Shown here: positions 11,178 to 21,356 of the stretch, piece after piece
Numbering within the stretch: position 1 is the stretch's first letter
How the letters are laid out: each line of letters starts with the position of its first letter
From: Protopterus annectens
Taxonomy: Eukaryota > Chordata > Ceratodontiformes > Protopteridae
Direction of reading: 5' to 3'
Length of the DNA stretch: 64,000 nt
Assembly: GCF_019279795.1 (NCBI RefSeq)
Contig: NC_056731.1
Span: 866,353,482 to 866,417,481, forward strand
Position numbers and translations under genes: made by a program
The notes under the pieces: model-generated
What the model was told of the DNA's origin: nothing
The model's database searches: none
The model's input: the letters and a program-made list of their open reading frames with translations, nothing else

Positions 11178-12840
11178 GATTCTTTCTGCTTTTGGATAAG
11201 AATGTAAAATTATTGTACATGTAGTACAGTATTTTTATTCTTTCTTACATAACTGTTAAGAACACAGTTCATATTAGTTAAGCTTAGTACATTCTCTGCT
11301 TAGTTTAATTTTAGAGAAATAAGTAGTTCTTTTTTAGTTTGTTGATCTGACTTTTATCTCTTCTTGATTCACTGAAATTGCCTCTATAGATTTGTTTTAG
11401 TATAAATTACAATGTCCAATAAGCATTCCTTTTGTTTTTGTAGAGTTATAATCCTAATTTGATATTTTTGTAAGTTATTTAGGTACATTTATTCTGTTCA
11501 TTATCCATATAAAAGAGTTACGTTTAGTGACTCTTATCAACAAAATGTAGGTGCACTATTAATGCATATTTCACGGGCGTATCCTTTCAGTCTGTTACAC
11601 ATTATTTGCAAATTATGTGAGTTGAAGAATTATGGCAGTTATAGATTAGAATCTGTGCTGTTTATGGAAAAAAGAAAGCTGCCTTATCTACTATGAAAAG
11701 TCTACAATTTGTTATGCATAAAATGGTTGTAAATTTATTGCGGAATTGATTTTTTTTCCTTTTTTGCACGTGGCTCTTTAATAAGGAGGGCATTTGTAAA
11801 CTCTCTTTTTTTTTAACTTCAGTATGATTTATACCTCCAGCAGGGGTTCTTCCTTGCATGACTCTGCATTTGCAATAGCCTGATTCATAGCCCAACAAGT
11901 TCCCCTTCTTGGTTCACCTTTTTACTCACTTTGTTGCAGTCTGTACTATGTGCTATTAGGTAGTCTGTACTTAGCATCATAGGACAGAGACTTCCTCCTT
12001 CAAGGAATGTACTTGCGTGTGTCCTCTGATACCGAAGCATGTGGTAGCCAGGAGAGAATTTGGAGGTGAGTGAAAGACCAGAACTCAAACTAAGCTGAGT
12101 GAACAGGGTATCCTCCTGTTTCTTCTGTTCAGCAGCTGTGCCCTGCTGGTGTGAAACAGCGTTGCATGCTGCTGCTACTGCACATCTCAGTCAGTGCAAT
12201 AGTCTTTTAAATCCTGACATGTATGGAAAGCGGTTGTCAGTGCTAATTTCTTTCCAGTTTGGCTAACCCTCCAACAGCCTGGATATATTACTGGTCTAGG
12301 TTGCTGGAATATCAGATGCAGAGCCTCAAATTTTGCATTGGTAGGCCAGATGAGCTGCTATGATTTGTCAGTATGCGCCATGTTAAAGATAGAAGATACT
12401 TTCTAAGTGGATTGGCATTATCTTTTGCCATCAGATGATGAATGTTGCAGTCAAGCCATGTTCTAGTATAGGAGAGGATGCCTCCAAGTACTTGCTTTAA
12501 GAATGTCTTCATTGCAGACTTTTTCCTGCTGTAGCGATCTGTTTGGTGTTAGTGTACACCTTTCCAAGTGTTGTTGTTTTGACTGTGACTTCAGAAATTG
12601 GGCCTCCTTTATCGCAATTGTATGGTTGGAATTAGCCTTGTAAATGTTGATCCTTGGACTTACCCTACTGCTTCTGCCACCCTGATGGATACTGCTTAGG
12701 ATTCATAGCAAACGAAGACCACCAGCAAGGAGTGTCCCCTATGTTAGATATAAACAGATACAGCCTTAAAGTATCAGTTGATCTGTGAAAAGACTATACT
12801 TGATGAATTCCATGTAAAATGGACAAATTTATACACATAT
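11178..12840. other. Unassigned intronic sequence
   Basis: No exon, element or structured repeat could be recognised in about 1.7 kb. Short open frames here lack family motifs. Confidence 0.5.
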
Positions 12841-13122
12841 CCGTGATGGTGCAGTGGTAGCGATGTTGCCTCACAGCAAGAGGTTCTCCCGTTCGATTCT
12901 CGGCTGGAGTGTGGGGAGTGCCTTCTCTGTGGAGTCTGCATGTCCTCCCCGCGGTTGGGTGAGCGTTCGAAAGACATGCGTAAATGGGAGTGCCTTTGTT
13001 GAAGGTTGAATGTCGAGCTGGCACCTCGGCATTCGTAAAAATCTACTGCCAATCATTAGCAGACCGGAGTTCCGCTGTGGCGACCCCTAACCGGGAAAAA
13101 ACGAAAGACAACAACAACAACA
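12841..13122 (+). mobile_element. tRNA-derived SINE with cgacccctaac tail
   Basis: The head has pol III promoter boxes: box A-like tgatggtgcagtggtag (12844-12860) and box B-like gttcgattctc (12891-12901). A central block (ggagtctgcatgtcctcccc) is common to several fish and amphibian SINEs. The element ends in gtggcgacccctaaccggg and an ACA-repeat. This is the longest copy of the type also seen at 6351 and 26033. Confidence 0.85.
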
Positions 13123-13807
13123 TAGTACTTGCTCTTAAAGTGGTGTCCAGTTGTGTGTATTTTTGATTTGTAGAAAGGTGCTCACTAGTGGCTAGTTAGC
13201 AACCCCCTGGTGGGTCTGGCTATGTCATGCTTAAGTACCTTTTGCATGTGATGGCATGTATGTATGCATGCATGTATGTTCCAGGGTGTGGGATCTTCCA
13301 GAGGTATGCCTGATTTGAGAACTTACCTAAGAATGGAGGACTTGAATGGTTAATACTGTCTCACCCATTTTGGCTGTAGGGAGAGGAATTTCATCTCACT
13401 GCAGTGGTAGCATCTACAGAAGAAAGTTGTACAAACATGCAACATATGAACTAGTGATGTGTGCTTGGGTCTGCTTAGATATGTCTGCATGGTATCCTTC
13501 ACTGTGTGTGTTTAGGGACTTGCACATACATGGAAAAGGCATAGCAGGCTCATCTGCATATGTGTCCCTTAACCACCAGGATAGGGGTTAGGGTTTGAAA
13601 ATGCAAAATCTTTCTTGGCTGCCTGGATGACAGCTGCATTATAACCAGCTCTCTCCCCATTGATATGGAATAAACTGACACTGTGATGGAGAGGGTTGAT
13701 TCTCCTCAGGCATGAGATAAAAAAAATAGAAAAAAAATTCTTCCTGGTTGGTGGAAGTGATGAACCCAACTGTGACCCCATTAAGGAGGACCCCCGTAAT
13801 GGATCAA
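13123..13807. other. Unassigned intronic sequence
   Basis: Contains a small TGTA/TGCA run near 13258-13280. A 105-codon minus-strand frame at 13569-13886 has no recognisable motif. It precedes a possible Penelope terminus at 13808. Confidence 0.4.
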
Positions 13808-13970
13808 CTGATAATGCTGAAACACGTGTTATGCAGTGTGTCTGTGTCAGTGAAAAAATAACAAAATAAATGGAACTGAGCAACATAATGATAAAACGAG
13901 ACTTTAATAATTGATTAAAGTCTCATTGTTTTATCATTACATTGCTCAGCTCCTTTTATTTTATTTGTGC
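13808..13970 (+). repeat. Hammerhead-like motif followed by a 115-bp palindrome
   Basis: Bases 13808-13830 read ctgataatgctgaaacacgtg, a degenerate minimal hammerhead core (CTGATRA, short stem II, GAAA, palindromic stem III). From 13856 to 13970 an inverted repeat follows: arms of about 53 bases around the 5-base centre 13909-13913, sharing the aatgataaaac and gagactttaat blocks with a few mismatches. Penelope-like elements often carry hammerheads and inverted terminal copies, so this may be a junction of two such termini. Confidence 0.4.
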
Positions 13971-14668
13971 TAAGTGTGAGCCGTTGTTTTACTTGTATCC
14001 TTGTTTCATATTCAGTGAAAAAAAAATAGCACATCTAGTTTTCAAAAATCCTGAAGTAACCCTGAAGCAGTTACCTTTAACTGATTGTTAAGCTTCTTTT
14101 GCTGGATTTACCACACATGTATGTGCACCAGAAATTTACTGTTGTATTTGGCAATTATTTTATTGAAGAACAGCCATTCTGTTTATTTTTTGTTTTAGGT
14201 GTTTACGAAGCATTAATTGGAGCTGTTAATACTTGAAAGTTCTGCATTGATGAGTGATTTTTAGAGCAGCGCTTGCCGAGTTCTATAGACTGTGTTATTT
14301 AACAAAGTATCCCTTGTTCCATGTGAAGCTAACAGCTGAAAATATTTCAGAGACAAGGGATCCTAACTGTAAAACTGACATAACAGTAGTAGGATAGTTT
14401 AATCAACGTTGTAGTAGCAGGCAGAAGAAAACATAGACAAGACACATTAATCAGCTACTCCAAGTCCTTATGTAAAACTTTTAAATGTACTCTCTCCTTT
14501 GTTTTCGCCCAGGTAATCTGTTAAACATGTTTATACTGCACATTACTTTCAGAGTTTACTACATTAAACCTATTGATGCATACAACTGTTTGCTTAGTAA
14601 GACATATAGAAAAATACCATTGTCCTGCCTTGTCTAAATGAATATATCTTGTTTTTACTGCTGATAGT
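13971..14668. other. Unassigned intronic sequence
   Basis: AT-rich, no recognised feature. Confidence 0.5.
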
Positions 14669-14989
14669 AGAGAGGTACAGTGATGCAACAGATAGCATTG
14701 TCGCCTCACAGGTAAGGTTCTCCAGTTCAATTTTCAGCTGGGGTGCCATCTGTGTGTTGTCTGCATATCTTCTCTCTGTTCCTGTGGGTTTCCTCCCACA
14801 TTCCAAAGACATACAGTAGATGGATTGGACAATCAAAATTGACCAAAGGTGACAGTATGCATGTGACTGTGTGGTATGGAAAAACAACCGGGGCAGGGCT
14901 GTGAACCTTGTCTCTAGATAATTGTCACTGTTGAAGTAACACCCTCGCACCATATGCAAGAATGGGAAAAGGGGTCGTGGATGGATGGA
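14669..14989 (+). mobile_element. tRNA-headed SINE with long central domain and atggatgga end
   Basis: The head has a tRNA-like box B (cagttcaattttc) and the cgcctcacag block of the other SINEs. It is followed by the gtgggtttcctcccacattc central block and a long 3' part ending in ATGGATGGA. This matches the general layout of vertebrate SINEs with a conserved central domain (V-SINE-like). It is diverged. A minus-strand relative is at 21015-21356. Confidence 0.75.
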
Positions 14990-15844
14990 ATTCCATTTTA
15001 ACACTGTACTGTCTCTGTGGAGAAGAAAACCCAGATGTCATTGGAGTGTTCCAGTTGTACACTTGATTGCTTAAATACATTTTGTTAACTTAGATTAGAC
15101 ATTTCTAGTAATCAGGGAAATACTGATAGATTCTAGCATTGCAAGGAACTGTAGTACGTAAAAGTTTTAGAAACGTATCTGCTGTGTTGTAAAAGTACCA
15201 GAGGACCATCAATGTGTACCCAAACAGGTTAAGACTGTAGTATGCTAACAATGACTGATTTACATTACTGTGTAATGCAGAAAAACATACTCCCTGCTAT
15301 ATCTAGCCTTTTTGAATGTTGTACTATTTATAAGGCTAAATAAAATAACAAACATCTCTGCAAATGAGTTGTAGCTGAAATTTTTAAAGCTGTTGATCTT
15401 GCAGCTACTAAATGGGAATGTAGCACTTAACATATAACAACAAAGTAAAATGTCACTGAACAAACAACATTTTTGTGGTACTCTATATGTACGTGTTATT
15501 TGAATAACTGGAATGTGTATAATATATTTTAGTAGGTGTATTCTCCCTACCCGTGCACTTCATTTTGTGGGGTTAGGGGCTACGCTTCCTATACCCCTCA
15601 CTGTATATACTAGTTTGAGTCATCTGTGGAGTTTTCTGTTGTCTATCCCTATTTGCTAATGGTGCCATATATTTTAACTTCATTGTATTATGTTAACTGC
15701 CACTTTGTACAGGTTGTCGCTATAAAATATATTCTCACTTTGTCAAACAGGTTATCAACACATAAATAAGCATTGATTTAAGATGTTGGTAGGACAGTTA
15801 TTGGTTTGGCCACATTTTCTATTCACGGTGTGCTAACATCCTGG
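14990..15844. other. Intron immediately upstream of the DTNBP1 exon
   Basis: No repeat recognised. The sequence runs into a pyrimidine-rich acceptor context at 15840-15860 (ctggttttgtatttttgcag). Confidence 0.6.
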
Positions 15845-15860
15845 TTTTGTATTTTTGCAG

Positions 15861-15993
15861 CTCAACTGGAAGCAGATTTTGAGGAGTTAGATGGTCATCT
15901 GAATCACCTGGAAGACCTCTGTAGACAGTGTGAGTTACAAAGGCTCAAGCACATGCAGTCCCTGCAGCTGGAGAGCTACAAAATGAAAAAGAG
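15861..15993 (+). CDS. DTNBP1: DTNBP1 (dysbindin) coiled-coil exon
   Basis: Dysbindin is a coiled-coil subunit of the BLOC-1 complex, acting in lysosome-related organelle and vesicle trafficking. The exon encodes about 44 residues, including [20 protein letters not shown] and [12 protein letters not shown], which I recognise as the vertebrate dysbindin coiled-coil segment with its paired cysteines. A polypyrimidine tract and AG at 15859-15860 precede it and a GT donor (gtagtt) follows at 15994. The exon is 133 bases, entering with two bases of a codon and leaving with two. Charge pattern and heptads fit a coiled coil. No other exon of the gene was found here, so the flanking introns reach beyond what can be recognised. 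The frame has no stop. Confidence 0.88.
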
Positions 15994-17469
15994 GTAGTTA
16001 TACAGGGATAGAAAAATGTCTTAATTTAGCTCAATGTCTAAGCATTTTAGCAGATTAATTACAGTAAAGTACTAGTTAACAAATACGTTCTTTTACCAAA
16101 TTTTCTTTTAAAAGTTACCATCGAATGAAAACTCTATATTAATTTTCTGCTTGCATTCTTCAACCGGAGTTTGTAAATGGTTGATTTAAGGACAGGAGTA
16201 TGTGCTTGGCATAAACAAGATTTTATCCAGTTATGATCCATTACTGGATTCCTAAATAGATAAGACCATCCAGTCCAGAACTGTGCAGTACTTGGAATCT
16301 CAAGGGCTACATAATTTGAGAGTATGCATACCCCCTATTCATAATTTAATTGGTCCCCAGATAATTCAGCTAACTTTTGGGAAGTATAAAGCCACAGGCA
16401 AATGTACATCATACATACTTAATGTTTGGAGTATGGCCACATTTTCTGACCCCTTCAGCACTTTGGCAGTGCAAGAAACAATGGGTCAGGAAGTATTGCA
16501 TTGGTGAGATGTACTTTTATGCACTTGGTGCTGAGCACAGATGCCACTCACAACTGTCTCATTCCTTCATCAGAACCACTGCACGGAATAGGACTTTACT
16601 TTCATATACTTTGTTTATATGACATAGAACCCAGACACAATGAAATGAAATACATAAGCAGCCATATTCATGAATGATCCGGTTCACTTTGTGTAATAGA
16701 GTAGTTCTGCATAGGAGCCATCCCCTGGTTTGTCTGCGTAATGTCAGCATCATTGCTTATTTCTTGTGTTCTGGGTCTGCCACCAAAATTGGCCATTGGA
16801 GATTTCATGCCAGAAATTGTAACCTTCCTCTTGTGTACCATGTCTTATTCATGTATCTAGCTCTTCAGTTTTTACTTTGTCTATGCTGTGCGCATAATTT
16901 TTGATTCAGAAAGAGGTAGGATAGTATAATTCTATCAGTGACTATTATGAGTATGTTACTTATTAATTTTCATGATGAATTGGTCTGTGCAGAAAAGGAC
17001 AGGTAGTGAGCGTGGTCATAACTCAGCTTTTCCTGCTTTTAGTTATATAATTTTATGATTTATAAACCTTCCCACCTTCATAATACTTTAGGCATAATTA
17101 TTTGTTTAATGAAGTAATTAATCTGTAGCACATAAAAAATAGTAAAAAAAAAAATCACATCCAGAACTGAGACCTGAAGCTATTTTTTTACTGAGACTTC
17201 TTACTTCTCTTCCTGCAGTCTAGTATCAGGAAGTCCATGACTTGTTAATGTATGAGGTAAGCAGTGAGATCAGTTGTTCAATGTAATCTATCTCAATTTT
17301 TGCTTGGCAATCTGTAGACATTTTGTGACAGATCTCAGATGGGACTAGATGCTGAAATTTTCAGATATACATTTCTCTTGCAAGTATGTCAAAAATGAGG
17401 TCTTGCAGGTACCAGATATAGCTTTTGGAAATAACATAGCAGGGTTGAAATACTTTTCCTTTTTTTCTT
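15994..17469. other. Intron downstream of the DTNBP1 exon
   Basis: No exon or clear repeat recognised. The block ccttcatcagaac near 16562 resembles the edge of a Penelope terminus, but lacks the paired hammerhead stem. Confidence 0.5.
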
Positions 17470-18059
17470 GTCTTTATAGTCGAACAGTTGAGGGTGGTAA
17501 GCATGTGTTTGAAAACAAGCTAAAGTGTACTACTGTGATCATTATTTCTTTTGTAGTGATTACAGTCAAAGGAGCAAGGGGTGGAAAGGGGGAAGACACT
17601 GTATAAAAGCCAATGAGCATTATATATTCGCTGTTGAATGATTTTTATTATGCCTTGTTAGTATGGTACAGTGTGTGTCTGAGAGTACCAAGTTAAAATG
17701 TATTTATGTGATCATTATTCCTACCACTATTATCACTGTCCATCATATGAGGGGCAAATGGTCAGAACACTATATTTTTCCTGTTGGAGGTAGAGTTTGA
17801 AAGCAAAATGTCATTATTTTGTCAGTGGTAAATTATCAAAAATATGGCTTGTCAGGGAGGAGAAATGCATGTGTAGAAATCAGCAAATTGATATGCATTA
17901 ACTCTGGCCATTCATTCACATTGACTTCATTTATATGTCCAAGGAATAAACAGGGGTGGGAGGTAGAGAGTAAGGCTGTATATGAAAGCAGACGACAGTC
18001 ACAGGATTAATTTTGACTAACAAAAAGCTCAACTCATGGATACTCAACGTATCCTACTT

Positions 18060-18345
18060 GAGCATGCAAAGAACTGTCAAGTTAAGTAGTGTTGTTGAAG
18101 GAAGCTCAGACTTCCTAACTTCCACTGTGGTTAAGTTTGTCCCCATAGTCTTTACTTCTTGTGAACTACCTGTAAGGGCTCACTTTTGCTAGGGAAACAC
18201 TCACTTTCAGTAAGTTCTTTATCAATGAGATGAGGTTGCTGTGTCCTAGATGTTTTCTAGCTTATATGATTATTAAATATTTGCTGGTATGCCTTTTGGG
18301 GAGTTATTGTATGTATTGTAGAGCAATTGGATGATCTGCAGATAG
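18060..18345 (+). repeat. Direct repeat copy 1 (pair with 19010-19275)
   Basis: Shares with the second copy the blocks catagtctttactt, tcaatgagatgaggt and tatatgattattaaa in the same order and spacing, with scattered substitutions and small gaps. Confidence 0.7.
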
Positions 18346-19009
18346 ATGTATTTCCTTAGATCATTGTTGCAGTATTCCAGTACTGTTGCATTATCTCGCT
18401 AAATAACCTGGACATTTAGATGGAGTACCAAAACAAATTCTTCTATAGAGCCATATGTCCAACAAATGACTTAAGCCTGTGGACATAAGGTACATAAGTG
18501 GACATATGAGTGTGAGATCCTCAGACTATCTCACCTCTAGTTTGAATGTAGGTCTTGCACTTATTGGTCTGTTCCACATGTGGTGTCCTTTCCTTCACTT
18601 AGTCAGATAAGTGCCCTTTTGGGGAACCTTCCTTGTTTTCTTTGTAATGTTGTGTTTTTTAATCTGTTAGATTTCAGCTAAGTGGAGTGCAATTGTGATA
18701 GGCAGATTCCTTATAAAGATCTCCACTCCCAGTGTCTCTTTTGTATTTGAGTTGAACACGATTATAAGAATTGCCAGATTTGTCAGTCATTTGTGACAAA
18801 AACTTTATATACATATCTTTCCTCTCTTAATAACAATTTGAGACTCAGTACTTAAAGCACTTCACCCAGTCTAAATTATCTGAACCTTCAGGAACAATGT
18901 CGCACTCATTACAAAAACGAAATTCAAATGGCTTAAGCCTGAACAGTCGTTTGCCTAGTAAAACTCTGACGTACCCAATTAAGGATTTGCAAAAGCCTGC
19001 GGTACATTC

Positions 19010-19275
19010 GATCAGTTGTTGAGGAAAGCTCAGCGCCCCCCACCTACCACTGTGGAGAACTTATATCCCATAGTCTTTACTTACTGTGAAGTACCTCTGA
19101 GATTACACTTATGCTAGGGAAAGGGGATAACTTTTAGTGAGTTATATCTCAATGAGATGAGGTGGCTGTGACCCAGAGGTTTCCTAGTTATATGATTATT
19201 AAACATTTGCTAGCATGACTTTGGGGGGGGGGGGCACAATGTGTATCCGAGAGCAGTAGGGATGAGCTGCAGTTC
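19010..19275 (+). repeat. Direct repeat copy 2 (pair with 18060-18345)
   Basis: Same block order as copy 1, ending in a G12 run at 19223-19234 and gatgagctgcag, which corresponds to gatgatctgcag at the end of copy 1. Confidence 0.7.
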
Positions 19276-20039
19276 TCTGGCTATTTCTTTCACTTTCATC
19301 AGAGTCAAATGTCATGAGTGTAGACATAAAGTGGTTTTTTCGGAAGGAGTAAGCTGTGTATGAATGCAAAGGGGAATTACCTGATCACTATGAAATGGTC
19401 ACTGGTGTGAGTTGTCAGGGGTGGCCAAAGTTTGTGACTGAAACTTGTAGGCTGGAATGCATTGCTGTGGTCATTATTTCATTCACTTTCATCACAGTAA
19501 AACATCAAAGGTTTACACACAACATGGCAATCTTTGTGGTGGGAAGGGAGAAACTCCATATGAAGGCAACAGAGCAATTTACATGATCACTGTTAAGTGA
19601 TAATTGATGTCCTTGTCAGGGAGGGGCAATGTGTGTGTCTTAGAGCTCCACATTAAAGCACGTTTCTATAACAATTATTTATTTCACATCCATCACAGTA
19701 AGATGTCAGAGCTGTACAGCGAAAGTGGCTGTTGGGTGGGGCTGCAAGTGTGTGAAAAAACACTGATGTCATTTGATCAATTTGGTTTGCTAGAAACAGA
19801 ATATGTGTTTGTTTTTTGGAGGATCTGAATGCAAAATGAAAAAAAATTAATTGCAGCTTTTATTTGTGGACACTTTATCTGACTTCACAGTCAGGAGGTC
19901 CACACCATTAGGGGCATATTCATCTGAGACCGCCTGTACGACTGCCATTCTGATTAGTGTCTTGTGTTATTTTAAAAACATATTGAAGACTAATAAAAAA
20001 AAAAAAAAGTGCACCCTCAGAGATGAGCACCATTAGATT

Positions 20040-20400
20040 CCTCCTTTATTAATAAAATGCAATACAAAATTGAGCGCTTTCGTCCCACACCAGTGGGGAC
20101 TTCATCAGAATATACAAAGGGACATAAGCAAACTGTTTAAATATCCCACAGCCGTTCTTAATTGGCTTAGTAGTCCATCAGTAATAAAACAAGTTACCTG
20201 GTCACATGTTTCACTATACAAAATCTATTAAAACCAATAGGTGAGTAATTTAAAATGATCATGTGGAACATTAATTTAAGATCTATCAAATATGTATTGA
20301 GACCCTGTCCATGTTTTGGCATTCAGTTTGATATCTTGATAGTGTAATATCACAGTATCCCTGTTTCAGATGTTTTTAGATTCTGTTCACAACAAAGAAG
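20040..20400 (-). mobile_element. Penelope-like element terminus
   Basis: This minus-strand fragment holds a hammerhead-like motif (20068-20115) followed by AT-rich sequence of the sort seen in Penelope pseudo-LTRs. No RT or endonuclease is readable. An A-rich run (19990-20008) lies just outside. Confidence 0.5.
20068..20115 (-). ncRNA. Hammerhead ribozyme-like motif
   Basis: On the minus strand the order is: stem I strand ending tatatt, core CTGATGA, a stem II hairpin (gtccccac paired with gtgtgggac around a short loop), core GAAA, a tiny self-complementary gcgc stem III, then the cleavage-type triplet ctc and a partly matching stem I strand beginning aat. This is the minimal type I hammerhead reported from Penelope-like elements, where the palindromic stem III favours dimers. 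Self-cleavage is inferred. Confidence 0.65.
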
Positions 20401-21014
20401 CACATTTTCCTTTTTTCCCCAAAAGGGAGTAAATGTGTTACACGATATTATATGTTCCTTTTATAACCTCAAATGTAAAACACTATTTATTTATCACTGA
20501 AAGTTATAGTTTCAGGTGTTTGAAATGTTGAAAGCAATTCATGTTTTACAGAAAATCATAAATTTATTTTGCTTTTATAACCTTCCAACTAAAGTTATTA
20601 AATATTTATTCCTGTAAGTGAGGCTTTCTAGCATTTGAAATGCTCATAAAGAAAAAAAGAAGGCTTTGCCAGAATTGTGATTTCAGAAATTCAGCATGCC
20701 ATTGTTCTGGTACCTTTGTACCTAAAAGCCAAACCTAAGCATATATTAAAATTGAATATTTAGATGTTATCCAAAACATTTTACTAGAAAATGTCAAACT
20801 GTTTCATAATTGAAACACTGTATTGTTATTCTCCACCAACATGTTTACTTTGCTACTGGAATATGCTAGGCTGCCATGATGTATTATACTCTGCTTCTGT
20901 GATGATTTCTCATGTGTAGAATGCAGTACATGTCCAATATATGTCTTTACTGAGTTGTAATTACATGAGATATAAATGTTTCCCTAGATAAGGTGGTATT
21001 TTGTCACTGCAAAC
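20401..21014. other. Unassigned intronic sequence
   Basis: AT-rich, no recognised feature. Confidence 0.5.
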
Positions 21015-21356
21015 ATTCATTTATTTTTGATACCCACTTCATTCAGTTCAGGATCAGGTACTAGATCATTGCCCAATACTCAGTGACACAAGACAAAAAA
21101 AATCATCCTGGATAAGATGTCACTCCATTCACTAGACTTTAAGGTGCATGTGTGCTTATGCTCACTCTCACCCACATACTCATTTACAGTTCACCTTGGA
21201 CAGGTCCCATGTTTGGGATGAAGAAGGAAACCAAAGCAGCCAGTACAATGGACACTGGAAGGACATGCAAAGTCAACAAAAAGATACCATAGCAAAGAGC
21301 CAAGCTAGAGGGAAACAAGCACTGTGAGACAGCAACTTTGGCTGTTTTTTTTAATG
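21015..21356 (-). mobile_element. Diverged V-SINE-like element
   Basis: Read on the minus strand, it follows the layout of the SINE at 14669-14989: a head with the cctcacag-like block (plus strand ctgtgagacagc near 21322), the central tgcatgtccttcc block (plus strand ggaaggacatgcaaa near 21257), and a 3' part carrying the ttcaggatcaggta relative near 21048. Strongly diverged. Confidence 0.6.

Larger units (their letters stand above)
17470..19830. repeat. Degenerate direct-repeat region
   Basis: Several diverged copies of a unit containing gatcattatt followed by a cactttcatca-like block occur near 17535, 17712, 19280, 19470 and 19670, together with gtgtgtgtctgagag-like blocks (17672, 19632). 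Inside this region a larger pair, 18060-18345 and 19010-19275, is alignable by eye end to end. No coding capacity. It looks like an old local amplification of unknown origin. Confidence 0.5.

Noticed and set aside
12841..12915. Functional tRNA gene at the SINE head
   Set aside because: Boxes A and B are present but no cloverleaf with proper acceptor stem is evident, and the sequence continues into a SINE body.
13569..13886. 105-codon minus-strand frame
   Set aside because: No recognisable domain and it overlaps the palindromic region; likely chance.
15806..15860. Upstream 18 codons of the frame containing the DTNBP1 exon
   Set aside because: They precede the splice acceptor and are intronic; the ATG at 15806 is not a start.
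16530..16620. Second hammerhead near ccttcatcagaac
   Set aside because: The core GAAA and a convincing stem II are missing.
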